Part shown: piece by piece, positions 49,704-60,524 of the stretch
Numbering within the stretch: position 1 is the stretch's first letter
How the letters are laid out: every line of letters begins with the position of its first letter
Source of the DNA: Conus ventricosus
Taxonomy: Eukaryota; Mollusca; Gastropoda; Neogastropoda; Conidae
Assembly (NCBI GenBank): GCA_018398815.1
Contig: CM031596.1
Coordinates: 68,961,803 to 69,025,802, forward strand
Reading direction: 5' to 3'
DNA: 64,000 bases
Program-made: the position numbers and the translations under genes
Notes under the pieces: model-generated
The model's input: only the letters and a program-made list of their open reading frames with translations
Databases searched by the model: none
What the model was told of the DNA's origin: nothing

Positions 49704-49815
49704 ATCACGCGCCAAAAACAACCGGCACCTCGTTCCTGTGTCTCTCCCTCCACCCCCACCATCACGCGCCAAAAACAACCGGACCTCGTTCCTGTGTCTC
49801 TCCCTCCACCCCCAC
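49704..49815. repeat. 57-bp tandem duplication
   Basis: Two copies starting ATCACGCGCCAAAAACAACC at 49704 and 49761. The second lacks one C in GGCACCTCG. Confidence 0.92.
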
Positions 49816-49816
49816 C

Positions 49817-49849
<33 letters not shown>

Positions 49850-50282
49850 AAGGAGGCTGCACCGATAGCGTACCTCACCGCTGAACGTTCGACCCATGCA
49901 GGTGAAAGCATGCGCCACTTGCCGTGTGTGTGGGTGAGTGTTTGTGTGTGTGTGTGTGCGCGTTGCGCAGCGCTGCGCGCAGCGGCCGCAGTGGTGCCAG
50001 TCGCCTAAAAAGGAAAGGGCTTTCTCCTCTCTGGCACGCTGAAAACCTATCCCGAAACAATCGCGAACTTGCGCGTGCTGCCCGAAGATTATCTGCTTGT
50101 GTGTTACACATAACAGGCGCGTGAATACAAAATGCTCCTCTTTTCTGTGACAATAAAACGAAATTGCGAACAAATATAGGCTAAGAAGTGAAGAAATAGG
50201 TGTGTTTCTGAAGTGGCAGCGATTATAATCGGGAATCTGTGATCTTGTTTTTCTCTAGACTCTCGATTCTCTGCCGTAACTC

Positions 50283-50382
50283 NNNNNNNNNNNNNNNNNN
50301 NNNNNNNNNNNNNNNNNNNNNNNNNNNNNNNNNNNNNNNNNNNNNNNNNNNNNNNNNNNNNNNNNNNNNNNNNNNNNNNNNN
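50283..50382. other. Assembly gap (100 N)
   Basis: Exactly 100 N, the conventional size for a gap of unknown length. Sequence on the two sides need not be close together in the genome. Confidence 0.99.
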
Positions 50383-53300
50383 AAAAGTATTTAGGGGCTG
50401 TTCCCACAAAACATAAAAAGCCCCATTTAACTTTGGAAAAAGGACCGTCCCACCTTTTCCCAAAAGGGGAAAAAAATCCAGTTGATTAAAAATTTTGAGA
50501 AAAACGGCAAGGGAAAGACATACCACGACAACCCTCCCAAAGAATACTTTAAAAGGGAAAAAGGGATTGAAATAACAAGAGAACTTTCGCGTTTTTAAAG
50601 CGGGAGGAAAATCGGGGACGATATTTTCCCAAGGAAGGAAAAACAGAGCTAGGAAACATTTTTTCATCGCCCCTGACAATATCAGTGCAAACGTATGCCC
50701 TTTGGCTTTGAAAAACCAAGTCCCAAAGTTCACAGGGATGATAAAAAAAATTTTATTGAGTGACTAAAATAAAGGGAAAATTGTCCAAAAATTTTTAATT
50801 GATGTTTTTTTTAATCGCTTCTGAGACTTGGGGGGAAACCCAGTTGAGGAAATCAATCCCCGAACTCAAAAAGACAACTGAGCTTTATACTGTTTTTTAA
50901 AGAGTGAACACTCTAAAACCTGCGTATTTATAAAAATTGAAAAAAGAAAAAAGAGTTGTCATAATTTGATTTTTAATCCTGAAATTTGACTTTTTAAGGG
51001 AAACTGTACCTTTCTTAGGTTTTGTTTAAAAGAATTTTGGGGCAAGTGGGGGGGGAAATTTTTTGGACATTCATTCATAACTCGGTTCATTTTCATTAAA
51101 AAAATTTGCGCAATCGATACTTTGACGTCTATTCGCTCTGCGCTGGTTTAAAATTTTACTTATGTCCAAACGAAAAAACTAATTTTTATTTTTTTTCCCT
51201 TCACGGCAGTACGTTTTATAATTTCAACGTAAATGCGACTTGCATTTTTTTAAAAACCCAAAAAATTAATTTCACAAGGTAGGGGAAAAACCGTCGTACT
51301 GACCAATCGCGACTGTCCAAGTTCAAAGTGTCTCGGGGCCCGCGCATGTGCGGAGATAGTAACCGTTGAATCCTGCCATTTGTCAGCCCGGACGTGGGTG
51401 GAATTGGCTCCGTAAAAAGGTCCAATTATTTGAAGAGCAAAAAACCTTTTGAAGGTATAAAGCCCTGGGCCCGGACTGAAGGGAAACCAAGGGGAAATTC
51501 GAAAAAACCCATCCCAATTTTTTTTGGGGGAAAAGCTAAGGGTTCTAAATCTTTCCCCGGGGTCGATTTCGAAAACTGGGGGCTACAAGAAGTCTAGGGT
51601 TGAGGTAAAGGGCCCCAAATCATTTTTTCGTATAGAGCAACAAAATCTATTTCAATATAATCGCTTAACCCATTTACCATTTCAATAATTTTTTGTGCGG
51701 GGCGATCTTTTTAAATACTCTGAAAAAAAAATTTTTCCCGGTTTATCCCGGGCCCAACACGTAGGGATTGATCGTAGAAGCTTTCTTTTTTAAACGTTTG
51801 CCCCTCATCATACGTGTTGCCATTCCTAATCATACTTTTAAAATTAAAATTTTCACCCCCACCCGTTTGTATAAAAACCCCAAAATTTTTAGAGGAGGTG
51901 TTTTTTTTGGGGTGAATGCAATTTATTTTTTAAAAAGCTCGTAAACGAGTTCAAGTTATGAACGAAGCATTTTCGGGGATCTAAGTGATCATTATAATAT
52001 GAAATTAAAGGGGCCAAATTTTTTTAATTTCCATTAAAGGGGAATAAATTAATTGAAAAGATCAAGCACTAACCCTTTTGGCGAATAACCAGTCAAGGCA
52101 GATTAAAAAATTTGGGGGTAAAACTTTCCTTCTTTTTTTAACGAGTTGTATCGAAAAAGGAAATTTTTAAAAGGGAAAAATAAATTTGGGAAAAAGATAG
52201 AGAAAGCTAGTGCAATTGTAAAGTGTGTAAAGGGCCGTGTTTTATGGAATAGTGGTGCCATATAGGGGAAAAGATCAAAGACAATCGTTATTTTGCGGGT
52301 TTTTTCTTTCGAAAATTTTTTCTTCCTTTGACGCCCAAACCCAGTTCTTCACGGGCATTTTTATTCCCCACTCGTCACAACCCCCTCTATTCTGCTGCAT
52401 TCTTCGTGAGATGAACGTGCTGGTGGTAAACCCTTTAAAGGGAAAACCCGGGAGGTGGCCCTCAACGTCAACGGAACTCCGGAACGCCACAGGATCCGTA
52501 AAGCTGAGTGAAAATTATTCAAACAAAACCCCCCATACTAAAGGGCACGCTACAACACATCGGGCCCTTTTTTTTTTGTATTTTTTTTTTTTTTTGTGTG
52601 TGTATACAATTTTCCTGCGGAAATTCCCCGGGAAGAAAAATTTTTTTTGGGCACAAGCGAACAGTTTTTTGTGTTTCTGCAAAAGCGGAAGGAGAAGGAC
52701 AGAGTTTTTTGTTGCATTAGTATATGTAAAGTTTTTTTCTTTTGTATGTGATTCATTTCATAGGAAACAAAGGGACATCAACTTACAAAGCAACCTCCCG
52801 ACATATTCCCCCCGCAGACCCTCATCATCTTTTTTCCCTTTACTTTTTTAAATTCAGTTTTTTGAATCAAAGACCCAAACCTCTTGAATTACATCTGTGG
52901 AAAGAAAGGAAGGGTGGGGAACAAAAAGCTTAAATTTTCCCCCTACTACGGTCTATGGGTTTTTTGCCTGACTTTAAACCAAAATTTTGAATGGGGCTTA
53001 AAAAAAACGTCCCCCAGAAAAGAAAAGGAAAAAGGAGAGAGGACAGACAGAGAGACAGACACAACAGACGGGCCCAATGAATAAAATTTGTTTTGTTTCC
53101 GTGTAAAATTTCTTTTTCAAAAGTGCAAAGTGCACCCAAAAATTTAAACCCTTTTTGCCTATCTCGTTGTACTTTTTTAATAACATCCGCATTTTTTTTC
53201 CCCTTTTTTAAAAGCAAAATAAAAAAATATAACACCAGGGGTGTGTTGTGGGGTGTGGGGGTGTTTTGTGTGTGTGTGTGTTGTGTGTGGGGAGGGGGTG

Positions 53301-56300
53301 TGTGTGTGGGGTGTGTGTGCGCGCGCGTGCGGCTCGTGCGTGGGCGGCGTGCTTTCGTGCGTGTGTGTGTGTTTTGGGGGGGCGGGGGGTGCGTGTGCGT
53401 TGTGTTTGTTGTTTTTTTTGGAAAGGGGGGGGTGAGGGGGGGGTGCAAAATGTCGACAAACTAGGAGAAACCCCTACAAGCTTTTGCCTAAAAAGAAAAT
53501 TCTTTGAAAACTACCCAAACCACCACTCCATCCTAGGGTATCCACCGCCCCCAAAAAAAAAAACCCCCCATCTACCCGCCCCCCCCCCCCCCCCCCCCAA
53601 CCCCGCCCCCTTTTCCCGCCCACCTTGACCCCGGTCACGTGCCCTGCGAAACAAAGATCAATGAAAACAGATGAAAGGGCCAATTTATCCGGGGAAAATT
53701 TGAGCGAAAAGGCAAAGGGCCAAACAGCGTGTTTACCAATAAAGTTACGGTTCTTGGATTATCAGGAAACCCCAAACACTTTTAAGCAGTAATCACACCC
53801 CCCCATCACACACAAAACACACCAAACACACACACACACACACACACACAAAAACCCCACACAAAACACCCCCACAAAGCGTGGGGCGGTGCCACACACA
53901 CACACACAACCCACACACAAAACACCACTTTCACACACCACACCCCCAAAACACACACAAACACACAAACACACACACCCCCACCACACACCACAAAACA
54001 CACACACCACACACACACCTACGCACACGCCCAAAACACACCCACACACACATACACCACCACCCCCAAACCCCACAGAGAGAGAGAGAGAAGGACAGGC
54101 AGCCCGACAGCAAAAAGGATTCAAAACATGTTCTGGTCGGCGATGCCCACACACATACACCCCCACACACACACACACACACACACAACACAACACACAC
54201 ACACACACCCAAAACACCACATGCACCGCGCGCACACACACACACCCCACACACCACACACCCCAAAACCCATGCAGGGCGCACACAAAAACACACACAC
54301 ACACCACACGAAACACACATACACACGCACGAAACACACACACACACACACCACACACACACACACCCAAAAAGCGCGGGGGCCGCGCGCGCTCATATAT
54401 AAAATATATAGAGAGAGAGAGAGAGAGAGGGGAGGAGAGAGAGAGAGAGAGAACCAGACTGACAGACAAAACAAAGAGACAGAGCCCAGAAAAACCACTT
54501 TTAATTTCCCAACATCAAAAAAAATCTTCAACCATCAAAAAATCGGGAATGGAGATCCCTGTACGTCCCCCGGGGCAAAGGGGAAATTCACTGGGGAAAT
54601 CCCCCCAAGGGCCCTGATCTCGGACATGACAACCGATCGGGCCCCCCCGGTGCCCCAGTCAAAACACGAATAGAGAACAAATTATTTTGTCGGCTGGCTG
54701 ACCCGCCCCCCCGGGCCGGGGCCCGGGCCCCCCCCGAGCTGGCCGAGCCCAAAAACCAGACAAATAAAGTTCCTAAAAACCCAAGACTCAAAAACCCAAA
54801 AAAAATAACAAACCCTCCCAAAACATACAAATTGGGTAGGGTTATCTTTTTCAATTTTAAATTTACAAAATTTTTCAGATTTCAGTTTTCTTTTTAAAAT
54901 CCTTTTTTTTTCTTGATCTTTTTCCCAATAACATCATTTTAAACGCAAACATCATAAAAATCTCTCTGTTTTTAAAGTAAAAAAAACTACAGCCCTTTAA
55001 TTTTTTCTTTAAATTTTTTTTAAAAAAACTGGTTTTAAAATTTCTGACATAAAACCCCAACACACACCTGCAGGTGAAGAGAGGTGGCTTAGGGCCAGGT
55101 TTTTTTTTAAAAGGCATCATGAAGCGCGGCCCCCCCCAGAGATTTAAATAGAAGAAATTCAGGGGGCAAAGCAGCGGCCCTCCACTCGTGCACCGTTGGA
55201 TTTGAAAGGGCCATTCAGCAGTTATGAAGACGATCGATTTTCTATTGCCGGGGCAGTTCTGAATAGCGAGATTTCAAAAGTTGGGTGAAAGGGTCTTGCT
55301 CAGTCATTCCCGCCTTTTATAAAACCCAAAAAAAAACATGTTTTCTTTCCTTCCCCCAAAACCCAAAAAGATAGACAGAAACAGCTGATTAGTAACATTT
55401 ACGACATTTCCCCCCCAACCCCGTTTTGTTGCAACTGCACCAAGCTGCTTTTTTTTTTCTCCCGGTGCTTGGTGGTGTGGGAAAACTGACTGTGTGGTGG
55501 GTTTTTCCCCCCAGGAAAAACGTTGTTTAAAATTTTTAAAATTTGCGATGAATTTCCCTGTCTCAAGAAACATTTTTTTCAGAAGAAGAATGGGTTTTTC
55601 TAGGGGAGTCCATTTTTCACAAGAATTTGCACAGGAAAAAAGGTTTTAAACGCTGCACATCAAACTCTGTTTTATTTTTCTATTCAAGAAACCCCCACTT
55701 ATTAAACCCAATCAAAGATTTTGAAACCCACCAACAACCAAAACCCCCATCTCTACTGCATTTCCTTTTCTGGGCCCCCATCTGCATACAATTGGACGAG
55801 GGAAAAAAACTGTTTTTAGCATGAAAATTTTTTGGGTTTTCTTGGAAAAAAGAAAGATGTTGTTACCCAACCAACTGCAGGACCGCAGAAACTGCCAAAA
55901 AAAACCCAAAAAAAAACCTTAAAAACTTTAAACCCAAAAAAAAGGGGAAAGGGAAATCAAAAAGAGCAGAAAGAATTTCAACTCCAGCCCGAACCTTTAA
56001 AGAATACTTTTTGGGAAACAAAGCTGACATCGGGAAAAAAAAAAAACAAAGAGGTTAAATTTCAAAAATACCATTTAAAAGCTGAAAGTGAAGAGGGAAA
56101 ACATCAACCCGGGCTGAAAAGAGGGGTCCGAAACATTCGAAGGCAAGATGCACAAACTACAGTTCTAACATTCAATTTTGGGGAATTTTTTTTAATTTGG
56201 GTAAAAATCGCAAGAACTCGGCAAAAAAAAGGGGAAAATTTCAGAACATGGGGGGGACTGGTTGAAAAAAAAAAAACTGGATATTCCCGATGACCACGCT

Positions 56301-57900
56301 GAAAACTGCGTGCACTTTTCAAGTGAAATATTTTTGGGTTTAAAAACTTTTTTTTTTTTGTGGGTTCCCTTTTAAAATTCTTCCTCAGTAGACGAACGCA
56401 AATTTAAAATCATGCTGCGGGTCCAGAATAAAGCCGACACGGAAAAAAATCCCAAAGTGTGCCCCCGACTTGGAGGCAAACAACATTTTTCCCGTAAAAG
56501 CGCCTGTCCCCAAACCACCCAGCAAGGGTGGCAAAACCCTAAAAAAAAAATTCTAAAAAAAAAAAAAAACGGTTATGCATAAAAAGGGGGTCTGCTTTAA
56601 ATTCCCTTTTTGAACCCATGCTTCCCCCCAATTTTTCCTAATATTCAACGTCCTGCTTCAAAGGCGGGGAAAAAGACCTGATTTTTAAAAATAACGGTTT
56701 TGCCCCCAACCGGGGGTCTGCTTCAACTTCTTTTTTGATCCCCCCATGCTTCAATGCTCCTATTCAAAAAGGGCCTTCTTTCAACTTTTTTTTGGGTGCC
56801 TTCCCGGGGGCCCCAGATTTACTTTATTCAACTGTCCCCTTGGTTTTTAAAATCAAACTTTTGAAAAAAACCCCTTTGGGGGGCTGCTTTAAAAAACTTC
56901 ATTTTTGGCAGAGAGACTGCCCCCCCGCTTTTAATTTACGGGGCTCAAAGTCGAAACCCAAAAACCCCCCTTTTACATTTCCCAAAAGCAAGCACCTCCC
57001 CAAAACTTGTGGGTGTGGTGCGTGCGATCGTGCTTGTAAAAAATGTTTTTTTATTGTTATTTTTTTGTTGTTGGTGTTTGCTGTTTTAAATGATAATTAA
57101 AAATATTAAATTCGAACAATTTGTTTCTTATAAAAAAATCCCAAAAGGGGCACGCACACCCCCCACCCCACCCCCACCCCGCGCATGCACACACTCAAAG
57201 TCACCCCCCAAATCACTTCTAAGTTTTTACTCAAGTTTTCCCTCAAATCATCCTTTAAATCATCCCAAAGTTCTTTTCTTAAGTTTATCCTTTTGGGTTT
57301 ATCCTCAATTTTTCCCCCAATCATCCTCAAGTCAACCTCAAGTTTTCCCCCAAGGGCATCCAAAGTTTTTTAAAACCCAATCATCCTCAAAATCATCCTC
57401 AAGTCATCCCCAATAGTCCTCAAGTCATCCTCCCAAATCAACCACAATTTCCTTTTCCAAAATTCTTACTCAAGTTCTTTCTTAAGTTGCCTCAAGATTG
57501 TAATTAAAATCAAACCTCCAAAAAACCCAAACCCAAATCTTATTCCCAATTATCTTATAATTAACAAAAAAAAAAACAATCTATGTTTTTATCTTTAAAA
57601 AGTAATGTCTAATTTTAAATACACACACCCCTCCCAAAAAAGCGTCATCGTAAGGATTTTAGCTCGCGTCCTCGGGGCCGAAATCGGTCAGCATAGGGGT
57701 TTTTAAAAGTTCTTACAACCCCAAGGGAAACCCCCAAATTTATTACAATTCTGGTCTATGAAAATTTTTTTTTATAGACTCCAGGGCTTTATTTTTTTGA
57801 CTTCAACATTTTAAACAAATAATAATCCGCCCTGTTTTTTTCAAAAAATTTTTAAAAAAATTTTTGCATTATAAATGGATCAAAATTGTTTTGTTATTGG
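50383..57900. other. Corrupted, unpolished sequence; no reliable gene
   Basis: Base composition and texture change sharply at the gap. Runs of three to eight identical bases are everywhere, and dinucleotide repeats are broken into CCC, AAAA or GGGG blocks (GT-like 53240-53440, CA-like 53810-54370). Reading frames are short and of biased composition (Lys, Phe, Pro). A degenerate TCATCCTCAAG repeat lies at 57190-57500. I recognise no gene. It resembles raw long-read consensus. It may hide host DNA and the left part of the Polinton. Confidence 0.75.
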
Positions 57901-57951
57901 CGGGTTTTTGGGGGTGCTTTTTTCTTCGCATTTAGTGGGTTTAGGGTTTTT

Positions 57952-58378
57952 TTAACTTCTTTTGTTTTTGTTGCCATGGGTAAAAATATTTTTTAAAAAA
58001 AAAAATAAACCCCCCCCAGCAGCAGCAAGGACGCTAAAAAATGGCAAAAAGTTTTTAAGTTCAATATTCCATGAAAACCTTTTTTGGGGGCCTTTTAAAA
58101 CGCCCTGGTTTTTATAGCTTTGGCATTGAATCAACTTGTTCTGGCGTTGGTGGTGTTATGTTTTCATGATGAGTTATATTCTGTAACATTAATTTTTTTT
58201 GTCTGTTCCACTCTGCTAATTTTTTTCCTGCTTTAACACGCCCAGGATGAGGATGCTTTTCACTGGTCCCCACCTGATTCAGTGTTTTCTGATTCTGCTG
58301 ATTTTCTGGCTTGGTTACTTTCTCCACCTGATTCAATGTTTCCTGATTCTGGTTCTGATGATTTTCCAGCTCGTTCAT
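57952..58378 (-). CDS. Polinton small basic membrane protein, start clear and end uncertain
   Basis: From ATG 58378 the frame gives 88 residues: an Asn/Gln/Glu-rich N terminus (MNELENHQNQNQETLNQ), then a basic stretch HPGRVKAGKKLAEWNRQKKL, to a stop at 58112. A hydrophobic run LPFFSVLAAAGGGLFFFLKN appears in another frame at about 57970-58040, just downstream. The gene may therefore continue as a tail-anchored membrane protein, with frame breaks caused by the poor sequence. Its first 119 bp overlap the end of the upstream 195-aa gene in a different frame. I recognise no family with a known function. Confidence 0.6.
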
Positions 58379-58847
58379 TTTGAAGGGAAATAAAATCTAT
58401 ATGATTAAAAGTTATTAATCCCATGATTAACGGTGATAACAATGTTCCAAATCTGTAATATAGATCACAGCTTAGAGACTCTAATGACTTTGTTAAAACT
58501 GGATCTTGCGTTAAATCATACGTAAGATCTTGTTCAGAATCAATGGGAGCAAATCTACTGACTAGTTTAGTGTACAAACTAAGAACTGTTTGCCCCACAC
58601 TTTTTACCATTCTCGACCCCAACTGCGCCTCATACCTGTTGTGATACTTTATAATGTCTTGCGGCGACATCTGTTGAATCTGTTCAATGCTGAATTCAGT
58701 TCCGAGGAACTGTTTTGTTTTTCCACATGCTGCCAAAGAATACAACCTCTCCTTTTGGGGCATAACAGCTTGGTCATCAACTTCTTCATTTGTAAGTCCA
58801 AGACGGATTAGACCGCTCTGTAGCTCTAGCAGATCATCGGTGTTCAT
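58260..58847 (-). CDS. Conserved Polinton protein, 195 aa, function unknown
   Basis: Start ATG at 58847, 33 bp from the divergent gene at 58881. Residues 1-60 are acidic and helical. Residues 61-155 form the well-folded part (SPQDIIKYHNRYEAQLGS, CDLYYRFGTLLSPLIMGL), which resembles a protein found with Polintons in other animals. Residues 160-195 are a low-complexity Ser/Glu/Gly tail made by a 57-bp internal duplication. There is no signal peptide and at best a weak hydrophobic helix at about 134-147. A virion or assembly role is possible but only inferred. Confidence 0.72.
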   Translation of the reverse strand: MNTDDLLELQSGLIRLGLTNEEVDDQAVMPQKERLYSLAACGKTKQFLGTEFSIEQIQQMSPQDIIKYHNRYEAQLGSRMVKSVGQTVLSLYTKLVSRFAPIDSEQDLTYDLTQDPVLTKSLESLSCDLYYRFGTLLSPLIMGLITFNHIDFISLQNERAGKSSEPESGNIESGGESNQARKSAESENTESGGDQ

Positions 58848-58880
58848 GTTTTTATTAATTATAATTATTTATTTTTAAAA
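58848..58880. promoter_or_regulatory. 33-bp divergent promoter region
   Basis: Only 33 bp separate the start codons of the leftward 195-aa gene and the rightward 76-aa gene. The spacer is almost pure A/T and contains a perfect 12-bp palindrome TAATTATAATTA at 58856-58867. Both start codons are preceded by A-rich runs (AATAAAAAC on the minus strand, TTTTTAAAA on the plus strand). A shared bidirectional promoter is the simplest reading. Confidence 0.5.
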
Positions 58881-59111
58881 ATGAGCGCCGAAAAAACTGT
58901 TGCCAACCTTGTATACCATTCTGCTGTTATTGGAGGGCTAAGTGTAGGATACTCAATGCTTGGTAAAAGCTTGTTAAGAATTAAACCAGCAGATCTTGGC
59001 AAACTAGACTTTGAGGATTCAGCAAAGCTGATTGCTATTATTGCAGCTTCGTTTGCCACGAAAGATTTTCTAGTCAAGCAAGGAATAATTCCAGAGAATA
59101 TAAATATGTAA
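58881..59111 (+). CDS. Polinton small membrane protein, 76 aa
   Basis: A short protein with a hydrophobic segment at about residues 8-27 (NLVYHSAVIGGLSVGYSMLG). A charged stretch LGKLDFEDSAK follows, then a second hydrophobic region at about 49-60 (KLIAIIAASFAT). It ends KQGIIPENINM. Small proteins of this pattern occur beside the integrase in other Polintons. No function is established as far as I know. A membrane or lytic role would be inference. It leads a tight rightward cluster. The next start is 20 bp downstream. Confidence 0.72.
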   Translation: MSAEKTVANLVYHSAVIGGLSVGYSMLGKSLLRIKPADLGKLDFEDSAKLIAIIAASFATKDFLVKQGIIPENINM

Positions 59112-59131
59112 AAAAAATACATTTATAAAAA
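59112..59131 (+). promoter_or_regulatory. A/T-rich start-proximal element
   Basis: The 20-bp spacer holds CATTTATAAAAA directly before the ATG at 59132. It is one of several TAAAA(A)ATG contexts in this element and may be a promoter or a translation context. Confidence 0.35.
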
Positions 59132-59539
59132 ATGGCTTCACTCGTAATGATGATAGGTGGCGCTGTGGTGAATGCGCTTGCTTTTAGCGGAAGTAATTAC
59201 GCATTTAGTAAACTGCGGGATGACGGCGAGAGAAAAAGACATAACAAAGCTATGGAGCAACTAGCAGCTGCACAAGACGCCTATGAAAAGCAGAGAATTG
59301 AGCAGTTAGATTTTATTAATAACACACTGAAAAAACAGGGACACGCAGCTTATACATTTAAAGATGTTGACCAGGCAATAAAACAATATTATCTAGTAAC
59401 GGGCAAACCGATCGAGACATTGCCCCCACCAAAATTCAGTGACTTTTATCAACCATCAGAAAAACAAAAGATGCAAGAAATCGTATTTATTGTCGTTGGT
59501 ATGACTGTTGTGTATTTTATTGCGCATAATATTGGCTGA
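59132..59539 (+). CDS. Polinton membrane/coiled-coil protein, 135 aa
   Basis: The N-terminal hydrophobic segment (residues 2-20, Gly/Ala-rich) is followed by a charged helical region at about 28-72 (RKRHNKAMEQLAAAQDAYEK) likely to form a coiled coil. The middle (HAAYTFKDVDQAIKQYYLVT) is more conserved in type, then comes a proline-rich turn. A C-terminal transmembrane segment sits at about 114-132 (EIVFIVVGMTVVYFIAHNI). Two membrane anchors around a soluble core suggest an inner-membrane or envelope-associated protein. It resembles a gene seen next to integrase in other Polintons. Function unknown. Confidence 0.72.
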   Translation: MASLVMMIGGAVVNALAFSGSNYAFSKLRDDGERKRHNKAMEQLAAAQDAYEKQRIEQLDFINNTLKKQGHAAYTFKDVDQAIKQYYLVTGKPIETLPPPKFSDFYQPSEKQKMQEIVFIVVGMTVVYFIAHNIG

Positions 59540-59545
59540 ATAAAA

Positions 59546-60499
59546 ATGAACAAAATCTATTATTCGCCCAAAGGATATTGGAAGGGAATCACGGCAATAA
59601 AAAAGCTAAGCCAAGCAGCGGGAGTCAGTGAACAAACAGCAAAGGAATGGTTATCTAAACAAGCGATTTGGCAAATTTATTTACCTGCACCTAAACGAAT
59701 ACAAAGACCACGCTTTGTCAACACAACACCAAACGACACCCATCAAATGGATCTTCTATATTTACCCCATGATACGATTAGACGAAAAAGATTTAAGTAC
59801 GCACTCACAGTCATTGACATAGCTTCAAGATACAAAGATGCAGAACCATTAACACAAAAGAGTGCTTCTGCTGTTGCTGTTGCCATACAACTGATATACC
59901 AACGAGGTCCCTTAACTTATCCTCGCATGATTCAAGTCGATGATGGAAAAGAATTTAAAGGCCAAGTGAATCAATTATTGTTAAAACATAGAGTCACCAT
60001 TAAAAGAGGCATTCCAGGAGTTCACAGATCACAGGCTTTAGTCGAAAACTTTAACAAACAGTTATCTGAAAGACTTTTCTCCTACCAGTATCACAGAGAG
60101 CTGATTGACAATTCTCGCAACACAGAATGGGTTAGAAGACTGCCCTCAGTTTTGCGCGCAATGAATAATGAAGAATTTAAAGGGCTAAAACCAGTACAAG
60201 CAATCAAAAGAAAAACAATAAATGTTGCTGAAGACTCCAGTACAACCAGCAAACTATTACCATTTGGTTTGAAAGTAAGGTACCTTTATTTACCGGGGGA
60301 AGCAGAAGGGGACACTCGCATCAGGGCAACCGATCCAGTTTGGAGTGTTGATCCATATGAAATAAAAAGAATTGTAAAAATGAATCCGCCCGTGTATTAT
60401 TTACGAGAAACTGACACAACAAAACAACCAGCTCCTCAAAGATCTTTTGTAAAAGAAGAACTGCAGATAATCCCACCAGACACAGTTCCGCTTAATTAA
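59546..60499 (+). CDS. INT: Polinton integrase (rve, DDE)
   Basis: This 317-aa protein catalyses strand transfer of the element's ends into chromosomal DNA. The N-terminal part (1-65) is helical (GYWKGITAIKKLSQAAGVSE). The catalytic core spans about 66-200 with D69 (HQMDLLYLP), D132 (QVDDGKEFKG) and E167 (QALVENFN) as the likely DDE triad. The C-terminal region (about 225-300, GLKVRYLYLPGEAEG, PVYYLRE) is beta-rich like the chromo-type or SH3-like tail of integrases. No HHCC zinc finger is visible at the N terminus. The frame is intact. It starts 6 bp after the preceding stop and is followed by the 111-aa gene, consistent with a co-expressed cluster. Confidence 0.94.
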   Translation: MNKIYYSPKGYWKGITAIKKLSQAAGVSEQTAKEWLSKQAIWQIYLPAPKRIQRPRFVNTTPNDTHQMDLLYLPHDTIRRKRFKYALTVIDIASRYKDAEPLTQKSASAVAVAIQLIYQRGPLTYPRMIQVDDGKEFKGQVNQLLLKHRVTIKRGIPGVHRSQALVENFNKQLSERLFSYQYHRELIDNSRNTEWVRRLPSVLRAMNNEEFKGLKPVQAIKRKTINVAEDSSTTSKLLPFGLKVRYLYLPGEAEGDTRIRATDPVWSVDPYEIKRIVKMNPPVYYLRETDTTKQPAPQRSFVKEELQIIPPDTVPLN

Positions 60500-60524
60500 T
60501 TTACGTAAATATATTTGAGTTAAA

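Larger units (their letters stand above)
40091..50282. other. Intergenic DNA with repeats, no gene recognised
   Basis: Unique AT-rich DNA carrying degenerate minisatellites (40690-41520), CT arrays (43360-43430, 44390-44435, 45945-45990, 47215-47265), poly-G tracts (43794-43828, 47793-47841, 47918-47952), a 117-bp tandem duplication (45186-45421) and a Z-DNA-like GT/GC run with poly-C (48919-49066). It also has a 57-bp tandem duplication (49704-49815). GC rises near 49500-50200, which could be an upstream or promoter region of another gene, but no exon was recognised. Confidence 0.5.

Noticed and set aside
50104..50733. 209-codon minus-strand frame spanning the N gap
   Set aside because: It is open only because the N run is read as unknown codons; the right half is corrupted sequence.
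53208..54673. Overlapping frames with Cys-Val or His-Thr repeats
   Set aside because: Corrupted CA/GT microsatellites.
55832..56322. Possible Lys-rich Polinton or viral gene in the corrupted stretch
   Set aside because: Composition comes from A-run stretching; no motif of capsid, ATPase or protease was found.
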